Under the pieces are notes generated by a model. It saw nothing but the letters and a program-made list of their open reading frames with translations. It was not told the origin of the DNA and made no database searches. A stretch of 64,000 bases of DNA, taken from Neorhizobium tomejilense. Its GTDB lineage: Bacteria > Pseudomonadota > Alphaproteobacteria > Rhizobiales > Rhizobiaceae. The DNA is taken from contig PVBG01000007.1 in the NCBI GenBank assembly GCA_002968845.1, positions 234,833 through 298,832 of the forward strand. The letters are read 5' to 3'. Both the position numbers and the translations under genes were made by a program. The first letter of the stretch is position 1. Every line of letters starts with the position of its first letter. Positions 57,778-64,000 of the stretch are shown here, in pieces.

Positions 57778-58463
57778 ACCGCCTTCTCAAAGCTTCCGTC
57801 TGCCTCGTCCTGCTGGCGCCGCTCACAGCTAATGCCGACGAGTTGATCTACCTGCCGGATGCCAAGGGCATCGAACTGTTCAAGGGCGCCGAACTGGGAG
57901 CCCAGTATTTCGCGCTGGCAAGCGCCCTCGACAGCGAGCACATCCTCACCTTCTGCGGCCCGGCGACCATCGCCGCGGTGATGAACAGCCTCGGCGGGCC
58001 GCGCCTGGTGTCCCAGCGGCTGTATCCCTGGCCGTTCTTCACCCAGGAAAACATTTTTACCGCCGAGAACGAGAAGGTGAAACCCTATCCGATGGTGGAG
58101 CACGAGGGTCTGGTGCTGAGCCAGCTGGCGCAGTTCTTCACCAATCTCGGCGCCACCGCCGAATTCAAGCATGCCGACACTTTCGACGCCAACACCCTGC
58201 GCGACACCGTCAAGGCAGTGCTGGCCGACCCGTCGAAGCGTCTCGTCATCAACTATTCGCGCAGGCCGATCGGCCAGAACGGTGACGGCCACATCTCGCC
58301 TGTCGCCGCCTATGACGCCGACAGCGACCGTGTGCTGATGCTCGACGTGGCGAAGTACAAGTATCCGCCGGTGTGGCTGACGATTGCCGACCTCTACAAG
58401 GGAATGGCCACCACCGATACCGGCTCGAACGCTATGCGTGGTTTCGTGGTGGTCAGCAAATGA
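57774..58463 (+). CDS. Exported phytochelatin-synthase-like cysteine protease
   Basis: A 229-residue protein with a signal peptide (residues 1-21) and a papain-like phytochelatin-synthase domain. The catalytic triad fits: C61 in TFCGPATIAAVMNSL, H173 in GDGHISPVAAY and D191 in LMLDVAKYKYPPVW. C to H is 112 and H to D is 18 residues, close to the cyanobacterial enzyme (113 and 18). Bacterial single-domain forms mostly cleave glutathione to gamma-Glu-Cys rather than polymerise it. It is embedded in a redox operon by overlaps on both sides. In the periplasm it would meet little glutathione, so another gamma-glutamyl or Cys-Gly-like substrate is possible. Confidence 0.9.
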   Translation: MNRLLKASVCLVLLAPLTANADELIYLPDAKGIELFKGAELGAQYFALASALDSEHILTFCGPATIAAVMNSLGGPRLVSQRLYPWPFFTQENIFTAENEKVKPYPMVEHEGLVLSQLAQFFTNLGATAEFKHADTFDANTLRDTVKAVLADPSKRLVINYSRRPIGQNGDGHISPVAAYDADSDRVLMLDVAKYKYPPVWLTIADLYKGMATTDTGSNAMRGFVVVSK

Positions 58464-58912
58464 AGCTCAGCCGCCGCATGTTCCTCGGCATCCTGCCGCT
58501 GGTCCCCGGTGCTGCAAAGGCACGGGCGCTCGGCAATCGGGATTGGGCCTTTGCCGACATCGCCCGCCAGATCGGCGGCGTTACCGATGTCTCGCCTTAC
58601 CTGATCGAGGCGGCGGAGTATGAATTCGTGCTGGCTTATGGTCCCGATGCCAAGCGCATCTTCGTGACGGCCCTCGACACCGGCCCCTTGCTGGACCGCA
58701 TCGCCGATGCCGAACCGGCATTGCAGGCACAGGCGGCCTTCGTCGCCACCTTTCTCTATACCGGCGAAGTCGTCCGCGACGGCGTCACCAGCGCCAAATA
58801 TTACCCCTGGTGCCTGTCCTGGAAAGCGGTGACCTTTGCTTCCGCCCCCGGCACCTGCGGCGGCCCGGGCTTCGGCCACTGGGAAAACGCACCTATTCCG
58901 GGAGCCATGTGA
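58460..58912 (+). CDS. GMC-dehydrogenase small subunit with Tat signal (FAD-GDH gamma-like)
   Basis: A 150-residue protein. It begins MKLSRRMFLGILPLVPGAA, a twin-arginine-type signal. The rest resembles the small subunit of membrane FAD sugar dehydrogenases (sorbitol, gluconate, glucose): DIARQIGGVTDVSPYLIEAA, then the YYPWCLSWKAVTF region and a GGPGFGHWENAP end. In that family the small subunit is a chaperone that carries the folded flavoprotein through the Tat pore. It overlaps both neighbours. Confidence 0.85.
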   Translation: MKLSRRMFLGILPLVPGAAKARALGNRDWAFADIARQIGGVTDVSPYLIEAAEYEFVLAYGPDAKRIFVTALDTGPLLDRIADAEPALQAQAAFVATFLYTGEVVRDGVTSAKYYPWCLSWKAVTFASAPGTCGGPGFGHWENAPIPGAM

Positions 58913-60516
58913 TGCGCGCCACGGTCGTCGTCATCGGCTCCGGCATGGCCGGCTCGCATCTGGCCTATACACTTGCGCTCAAAGGCGTCGACGTGTTGGT
59001 GCTGGAGGCCGGACCGCGCCGCGACCGTTCCAGCAATCTCAAGACGTTTTACGAAAATCCCGTTAAGGGTCCGCAGTCGCCCTATCCGAGCGCGCCTTCC
59101 GCCCCCCATCCGGAAGACGGCCGATACGACGATTTCTACGTCCAGGCCGGCGCCGACAAGTTCATCGGCGCCTATCTCAGGCTTTATGGCGGCACCACTT
59201 GGCACTGGACCGGCTTTGCCGACCGTCTTCGCCCGGCCGACTTCCGGATGAAGACCGACTATGCGCTGGCCGAAGATTGGCCGATCACCTACGAGTCGCT
59301 CGTCGGTTTCTACGAGGAAGCGGAAAAGCGCTGGGGCGTGGCCGGCGATCCGGCGTTCAATTGGGGCGCGCCGCGCGGCGACACCCCGTACCAGATGCCG
59401 CCGATCCCGCACAGCTACATGGACCACCAGGTGATCAAGGCGCTGGATACGCTCGGCCTGCATGCCGGCCGCTTTTCCCATGCCCGCAATTCCGAGATTT
59501 TCGACGACCGCCCGGCCTGCTGCGGCAACAATACCTGCGTGCCGATCTGTCCGATCGGCGCCAAATACGATGCCTCGGTGCATGCCGAAAAGGCCGAGGC
59601 CGCGGGCGCAAAATTTCTCACCGACGCCCTGGCCACCTACATAGAACTCGGCCCTGACGGCAATGTCACACGGGTAAAGGTCCGCCGGCCGGATGGCGAA
59701 ACATTCTGGGTCGAAGGCGACGTCTTTGCGCTCTGCTGCCACGCGATCGAAAATCCGCGGCTGTTGCTGAATTCCAAGCAGGCGGGTGCGCAAAATGGCG
59801 TCGCCAATTCGTCCGGCGCCGTCGGCCGCTATCTGCTGACCCAAGCCAATCAGGACGCCTGGGCGATGATGCCCGAGCCGGTCTATCCCTATCGCGGTCC
59901 GCAGCAGACCGGCGGGCTGCTGGAGCTGCGCGACGGCGCGTTCCGCAGCCAGTATGCCGCCGCCGGTACCTCCTTCATGAACAGCGGTTGGGCGGGCAAT
60001 TCGGATGCCACGGGGCTCGCCAGGAAACTGATCGCCCAAGGCATGACCGGGGCAGAACTGGCCCGCAGCATCAACCGCCAGGTCGCCCGCCATTTGCGCC
60101 TGAATTCGTCCGCCGAAGTCCTGCCGGATTGGAATAACCGGGTCGAGCTGGCCGATGTGATGGACAGTTCCGGCGTGCCGAAGCCCAAGGTCACCTTCAC
60201 GATGGACGACTACACCAAGGCGGGGCTCGCCAAGGCACTGAAGATCAACCGGCAGATTTTTTCGGCAATGGGTGCGACCGACGTTGAGAGCAACGATCCC
60301 TACCTTTCCAACGCCATCATCGGCGGCACCGCCCGTATGGGCTACGACCCTAAGACATCCGTAGTCGACACCGACCTCGTCGCCCATGATCACCGCAATC
60401 TCTACATCCTCGGCTCCAGCGCCCATGTCACCGCCCCCGTCAACGCACCGTCGCTGACGATCGCCGCGTTGGCGATCCGCGCCGCCGGCCGGATGATCCA
60501 GAACCTCAAGAACTGA
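58912..60516 (+). CDS. GMC oxidoreductase, FAD and 3Fe-4S catalytic subunit
   Basis: A 534-residue flavoprotein. The Rossmann motif is VVIGSGMAGSHLAYTLA with the acidic end of the second strand (VLEAGP). Cysteines C203, C209 and C213 (CCGNNTC, then VPIC) have the C-x5-C-x3-C spacing of the 3Fe-4S site of Burkholderia FAD-glucose dehydrogenase. The C-terminal SSAHVTAPVNAPSLTIAALA holds the active-site histidine region. It lacks its own signal and would ride with the Tat small subunit. The usual third subunit, a trihaem cytochrome, is absent; a monohaem cytochrome and a copper oxidase are in the operon instead. The substrate is probably a sugar or alcohol. Confidence 0.9.
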   Translation: MRATVVVIGSGMAGSHLAYTLALKGVDVLVLEAGPRRDRSSNLKTFYENPVKGPQSPYPSAPSAPHPEDGRYDDFYVQAGADKFIGAYLRLYGGTTWHWTGFADRLRPADFRMKTDYALAEDWPITYESLVGFYEEAEKRWGVAGDPAFNWGAPRGDTPYQMPPIPHSYMDHQVIKALDTLGLHAGRFSHARNSEIFDDRPACCGNNTCVPICPIGAKYDASVHAEKAEAAGAKFLTDALATYIELGPDGNVTRVKVRRPDGETFWVEGDVFALCCHAIENPRLLLNSKQAGAQNGVANSSGAVGRYLLTQANQDAWAMMPEPVYPYRGPQQTGGLLELRDGAFRSQYAAAGTSFMNSGWAGNSDATGLARKLIAQGMTGAELARSINRQVARHLRLNSSAEVLPDWNNRVELADVMDSSGVPKPKVTFTMDDYTKAGLAKALKINRQIFSAMGATDVESNDPYLSNAIIGGTARMGYDPKTSVVDTDLVAHDHRNLYILGSSAHVTAPVNAPSLTIAALAIRAAGRMIQNLKN

Positions 60517-60525
60517 GAGAACAGA

Positions 60526-61971
60526 ATGCACAGGCTCCTAGCGCTTGAAGGTCTCATCTTGGCGATGTTCGTGCTGCTCGGTAACGGACTGCGCTCAATC
60601 AGCACCACCACGGTATCGGTGTCGCAGAGCGAGTTCGCCAGCTTCCTGAACATCTCGGTGGAAAAGACCGACGTACTGATCGAGCTGCTGCTGGGCGGCG
60701 CGGTGCTGGCTTTGGCGTTGGCTCCGTTCGTCATCTCGGTGCGTAGCGCCAAGAAGATCGCCGTTATCTTCGCCGTCATCACCACGGCATGCTATGCCTT
60801 GGTCGGCGTGACCATGCTGGTCGATCCGGCGCTGGAGATCCGCGAAGCCGTGGTGATTGCGAGCTTTGCCTTCAGCGGCTTTTCCGTCGCCTTCTTCGCG
60901 CCGCTGGCGCAATTGGCGATCAACGACGAGAAGGACCCGGCGATGCGCTCCCGGCTCACCACGGTGTGGATCTCGGCCCAGCCGATCGCATTCCTGGTGA
61001 CGCCACAGTTGGTCAAATACGTCGCCTTCGACATCGGCACCGGCAACTACTTCCTGATCATGGCCATCCTGCCGCTGGTCTTCCTGATCTTCATTCCCTT
61101 CGTCTTCGGCGAGAAGGGCAAAGCGGACGACACGCTTGCACCGGTACCCGCCGATGCCCCGAAGGCCTGGAAGCGGGCGCTGCCGTTGATCATTGCCGTT
61201 ATCGCCTTCGAGGCCTGGACCGCCGCCAATTCCTTCGTCGGCATCGACAGCATCATCAGTCTGACGCTGATGGCGGTGTTCGTTGCGATCGTCGTAGCAC
61301 TGTTCTTGAAGCGCAAGCACCTGACCCGCGGCGCCGGCGAGGTCCCGCATCTGGCGATCTTCCTGCTCTGCGTCCTGTTCGTGCTGGAGATCCCGACCAC
61401 CGGCCTTTACGACACCGCCTATCTGGTCCGGCACCTGTGCTCGGCGGATCTGATCGACAACCGCGCGACGCTTTCTGCCGCCAGCCAGATCATCTCGGTG
61501 TTTGCCACCGGAGCGATTCTGGTGCGTTACCCACACTGGGGCACGCGCATGGTGGGCCTGTCGCTGCCGTTTCTGCTGGCCGGCATGGTGGCGATCTATT
61601 TCTACCCCTATCAGGAGATCAACGTTCCGCTGTTCTACATCTCCAAGATGCTGTCGAGCATCGGCATGGGCACGGCGACGGCGGCCGTCATCGGCGTCGT
61701 CGCCGGGCTGGGCGCGCAAAGCAAGATCGTCGCGCTGGCGCCGGCCTTCATCATCATGTTCGGCACCGAAGTCGGGATCGAGATCCTCGAGATCGTCTTC
61801 CAGTCGAGCAAGCTCGCCGGCCTCGATATCAACAGCGCCTATGAGGTGGTGTTTGCCGTCCAGATCGTCGCTGTGCTCGTGGCCATTGCACTGATGCTGC
61901 ACTGGCTGACAGGCAAACGCGTCGCACCCGGCCTGCCGCCATCGGCACTTTCGGGCGGCCCGGCCGCCTGA
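60526..61971 (+). CDS. MFS-like membrane transporter
   Basis: A 481-residue protein with about 12-13 membrane segments in two halves joined by a charged loop (GEKGKADDTLAPVPADAPKA). Sequence features such as FAPLAQLAINDEKDPAMRSR, then LTTVWISAQPIAFL resemble the loop 2-3 region of the major facilitator superfamily. Similar motifs are not repeated clearly in the second half, so the assignment is at fold level. It is the last gene of the operon, nine bases after the GMC subunit. It may export the oxidised product, a modified peptide or a siderophore-like compound. Confidence 0.8.
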   Translation: MHRLLALEGLILAMFVLLGNGLRSISTTTVSVSQSEFASFLNISVEKTDVLIELLLGGAVLALALAPFVISVRSAKKIAVIFAVITTACYALVGVTMLVDPALEIREAVVIASFAFSGFSVAFFAPLAQLAINDEKDPAMRSRLTTVWISAQPIAFLVTPQLVKYVAFDIGTGNYFLIMAILPLVFLIFIPFVFGEKGKADDTLAPVPADAPKAWKRALPLIIAVIAFEAWTAANSFVGIDSIISLTLMAVFVAIVVALFLKRKHLTRGAGEVPHLAIFLLCVLFVLEIPTTGLYDTAYLVRHLCSADLIDNRATLSAASQIISVFATGAILVRYPHWGTRMVGLSLPFLLAGMVAIYFYPYQEINVPLFYISKMLSSIGMGTATAAVIGVVAGLGAQSKIVALAPAFIIMFGTEVGIEILEIVFQSSKLAGLDINSAYEVVFAVQIVAVLVAIALMLHWLTGKRVAPGLPPSALSGGPAA

Positions 61972-62400
61972 GACCGCGACCAGAGCGGTGCCGTCATAGA
62001 TGTTTGATCGCGGCAATTGCTGGTCTCAAGAAACGCCTCGCGAACCCATACGGTTAGCGTCCCATATGCGGTTATGGCTGGTTCGTCCGGTATGGCGCAA
62101 TACCGCTCTTCAGCTTCGGCCGACGGGTCTATTCCCGATTGGCTCCAGAAATCGCCGGTGATTGAACCAGTCGACCCATTCCGGAGTGGCGAATTCCGTT
62201 CAGTCGATCAAATTTTCGTAAATTTTCAGTTCATGCAGTTACTGGCTGCGGACGCTATATTGGCAATCTAGGAGATATTGCCACGGCAAGCCAAACCATT
62301 CACTTCGCCGGACTGCCGGATCGCGAGCGAAAGGCAGCTTTGCCTCTGCCGAACCTGAGCGCGGGCTGCGGGCTCGAACTTCACTTTCGTAAAGAGTAAG
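61972..62400. other. Spacer after the redox operon
   Basis: No gene is supported. The last operon gene ends at 61971 and I see no strong terminator. The part from about 62280 on could be the decayed start of the RloB-like locus (TIHFAGLPDRERKAALPLPN), but no family is recognisable. Confidence 0.4.
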
Positions 62401-63060
62401 ATTCGGGCAAGAAGCACCGCTTTGAACGTCCCGAAGCACGCCTGACACGCCGACCGGGTCGCAAGAGGTCCTATGACCGGACGCTGATCGTGTGCGAAGG
62501 CGAAAAGACCGAGGTCAATTATTTCGAGGCGATCCGCCGCGAAAACGGCTCTCCAACGCCGATATCCGTATTGTGCCGTCCGACTACGGAACCTCCCCGT
62601 TAAACATCCTCAAGTATGCGATCGACCTGTTCAACGAAACCAGGGCCTTCGACCACGTCTACGTCGTCTTCGACCGGGACGACCATCTGAGCTACCACAA
62701 TGCCCTCGCCAAAGCCGAGGCCACTGACAAAAAGCTGAAAAGCGTCGAGGGGAAAGCGGTTCCGTTTACCGCCATCCCGTCGGTTCCGAATCTCGAGCTG
62801 TAGGTGCTGTTGCACTTCCGCGACGTTCTCGCTCCCATCCACCGGGCCGAGGTCTATGCCGAGTTGCGAAAGCCGGCGCACTACGCGCGCCAAGAACAGC
62901 AAGACAGTATACGAAGACACCAAGGACCGGATTCCTGCCGCCACGGCCCGCGCGGTCAATCTTCGCGCGCAGTTTAACCGCACATAGCGGCACGGATCCA
63001 TACACGGACGCCGACGTGCTAACCGGCGAGCTTATGAAGATTGCCGGACGGTTCTCCTAG
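62401..63060 (+). pseudogene. RloB-like defence protein, multiply disrupted
   Basis: Pieces in several frames assemble into a RloB-domain protein: RTLIVCEGEKTEVNYFEAIR, then LSNADIRIVPSDYGTSPLNI, AFDHVYVVFDRDDHLSYHNA, AVPFTAIPSVPNLEL, LLHFRDVLAPIHRAEV, and finally TDPYTDADVLTGELMKIAG. Lesions are a frameshift near 62545, a TAG at 62801-62803 where tryptophan is expected, and further frame slips between 62870 and 62990. RloB contains a Toprim-like fold and is usually paired with an AAA ATPase (RloA) in restriction and anti-phage loci. No RloA gene remains. Confidence 0.8.
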
Positions 63061-63212
63061 ATGGACGAGCTTGCAAAAGCGGCCGCGGCGTTTCGGGCCG
63101 CGATTGAACGGACGCCGTCGGACAAGTTGCCGATCGGCCTTCAGTGGTTCCCCGGGGAGCGCCCGTGGCGATGCGGCTGACCTTCTAGGCTATTATCTGA
63201 AAAACTCATGGC
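63061..63212 (+). pseudogene. Remnant of an unknown gene downstream of RloB
   Basis: An ATG directly after the RloB stop opens MDELAKAAAAFRAAIERTPS, then DKLPIGLQWFP. A frameshift at about 63150 leads to GDAADLLGYYLKNSW, after which similarity to any protein-like pattern ends. The GDAxxLLGxYL pattern recalls small hypothetical proteins I have seen near defence genes, but I cannot name the family. Confidence 0.45.
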
Positions 63213-63302
63213 AGGCTTGCCTATCATCTCCGCCGTTGTGAAGCCAAACAGGCGCTTCGCGCCCCCGTTCCAACTGGTAATCAAGCCGTCCAGCGTCTTG
63301 CT
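63201..63302 (-). pseudogene. PAS-domain sensor fragment
   Basis: The minus-strand frame reads LDGLITSWNGGAKRLFGFTT, then AEMIGKP. This is the core of a PAS domain (DGxIxxWNxGAExLFGYxxxEMIGKP), as found in rhizobial histidine kinases. About 34 residues remain. The kinase and the rest of the PAS fold are absent. It overlaps the end of the preceding remnant on the other strand, a sign of rearranged DNA. Confidence 0.7.
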
Positions 63303-63752
63303 CTCACGTGTCCTCTTTGGGACCCAAAAGAGGAGCTGGTCCCACCGCAGAACGGTCGCCTTCATGCGATCTGAACCAGCGGCTATGCTATCTAGATCGA
63401 GGCAGATTCCAACGATTTCTGAGTTTGTTACATTGCTTACAGGGTGGGATATACATCATGTTGGCCAAATGGTCGTACGCGCTGGACGGCTTCGCAGACG
63501 CACTTGAGGCGCTCTCGAACCGGGCAGAACCAACGACCTGTTGTTCATTTCCCGATTTTAAGCGGCTTCTATAGGCGCCGCTTGAACTTGGCTTGTACGA
63601 ATGACCGCTGTGAGCGCCGAAATGGGGCCGAAAGGGGGCCGGCAGCTTATGGTATCAGGAAAAACGATAGCGCGTCCTTTCGAACGCGTTGTTGTCGGCA
63701 CCCTCTGAATATTTGAGCTAATCGTCACGGCGCCGACTTCTCTCAGCTGAAC
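63303..63752. other. Gene-poor stretch
   Basis: I see no supported gene, RNA or repeat here. Short frames are present but without domains or ribosome binding sites. The region joins a PAS remnant to an AraC gene and is probably degraded DNA. Confidence 0.5.
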
Positions 63753-64000
63753 TCAAGCTACCACTGCCAAGCCCGGCGAAGCGCGCAAGCGGGCTATGTC
63801 GCGCGCCGGCGGTTCTCCAAAGTGGCGGCGATATTCGCGACTGAACTGCGACGCGCTTTCGTAACCCACTTGAAAGGCGGCGGTCGTGACGTCGATGTTC
63901 TGGACCAGCATCAGGCTGCGCGCGTCCTGCAGCCTGAGCTGCTTCTGAAACTGCAGCGGCGTCATCGCCGTCACGGCGCGAAAATGCTCGTGCAGGCTCG
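63753..64000 (-). CDS. AraC-family transcriptional regulator (C-terminal part)
   Basis: The gene enters from the right edge. The visible 82 residues are the DNA-binding domain of an AraC protein: [20 protein letters not shown], then [41 protein letters not shown], the second helix-turn-helix with the conserved GYES-S-FSREY(K/R)R-FG motif. The C-terminus has [11 protein letters not shown]. The subfamily with LRLQEARRLM is common beside oxidoreductase genes. Its targets are outside the window. Confidence 0.92.
   Translation of the reverse strand, partial: SLHEHFRAVTAMTPLQFQKQLRLQDARSLMLVQNIDVTTAAFQVGYESASQFSREYRRHFGEPPARDIARLRASPGLAVVA

Noticed and set aside
58801..60531. A 576-codon minus-strand frame opposite the GMC dehydrogenase
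   Set aside because: The plus-strand gene has FAD and cluster motifs; the antisense frame is a shadow.

Overview
The window looks like accessory DNA from an alphaproteobacterium of the order Hyphomicrobiales (Rhizobium, Agrobacterium or Ensifer type). The DNA is GC-rich and coding is dense. Five ABC uptake systems or their remnants are packed with local GntR, LacI, TetR, ArsR and ANTAR regulators. There is no ribosomal, replication or core housekeeping gene and no intact tRNA or rRNA. Together with many decayed genes and transposase scraps, this suits a megaplasmid, a chromid or a variable chromosomal region. The placement is inferred from gene families, not from a search.

Layout. (1) 1-5814: a dipeptide-type ABC operon (minus strand) led by an M20 amidohydrolase and facing a divergent GntR/UTRA regulator. 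(2) 5847-13000: small stress or detoxification genes (a frameshifted ABM monooxygenase, two SnoaL proteins, SRPBCC proteins, a DHFR-like reductase, membrane and periplasmic proteins) with TetR and ArsR regulators whose operators can be read directly. (3) 13000-17430: a decay zone with an AbiE antitoxin, a truncated AbiE toxin, a VapC remnant, fucU, a broken sugar permease, an iron alcohol dehydrogenase and an IS remnant. (4) 17433-24061: a LacI-controlled sugar ABC operon with a glycosidase. (5) 25123-32512: a seven-ORF operon that resembles the polyprenyl-phosphoryl-arabinose pathway (DPPR synthase/HAD fusion, GtrA, DprE1-like, DprE2-like) followed by two tandem polytopic proteins. (6) 32494-36071: a truncated GT87, a ferric-reductase-like protein, TetR, a WYL remnant and GntR. 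(7) 36559-44089: a sugar-acid operon (enolase-family dehydratase, Dpp-type ABC transporter, DHDPS-family aldolase). (8) 44203-52676: an amide or nitrile operon (minus strand) in the order amiC, amiR, structured leader with a terminator, nitrilase, Liv-type ABC transporter including a fused LivM-LivG, amidase. (9) 52907-55800: a lactonase-type beta-propeller, a chimeric chemotaxis-receptor pseudogene and an IS481-like remnant. (10) 55901-61971: a tightly coupled operon of a Tat-exported multicopper oxidase, monohaem cytochrome c, secreted phytochelatin-synthase-like protein, two-subunit FAD/3Fe-4S GMC dehydrogenase and an MFS-like transporter. (11) 62400-64000: a RloB-like defence pseudogene, a PAS fragment and the end of an AraC regulator.

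Three regions deserve most attention. The multicopper oxidase / cytochrome / phytochelatin-synthase / GMC operon is a gene combination I do not recognise. The AmiC-AmiR-nitrilase operon shows the parts of an RNA antitermination switch. The arabinose-lipid-like operon carries two unassigned membrane paralogues and a 45-codon ORF overlapped at both ends. Around them are at least ten broken genes, several with single-base lesions; some could be assembly errors rather than real decay.
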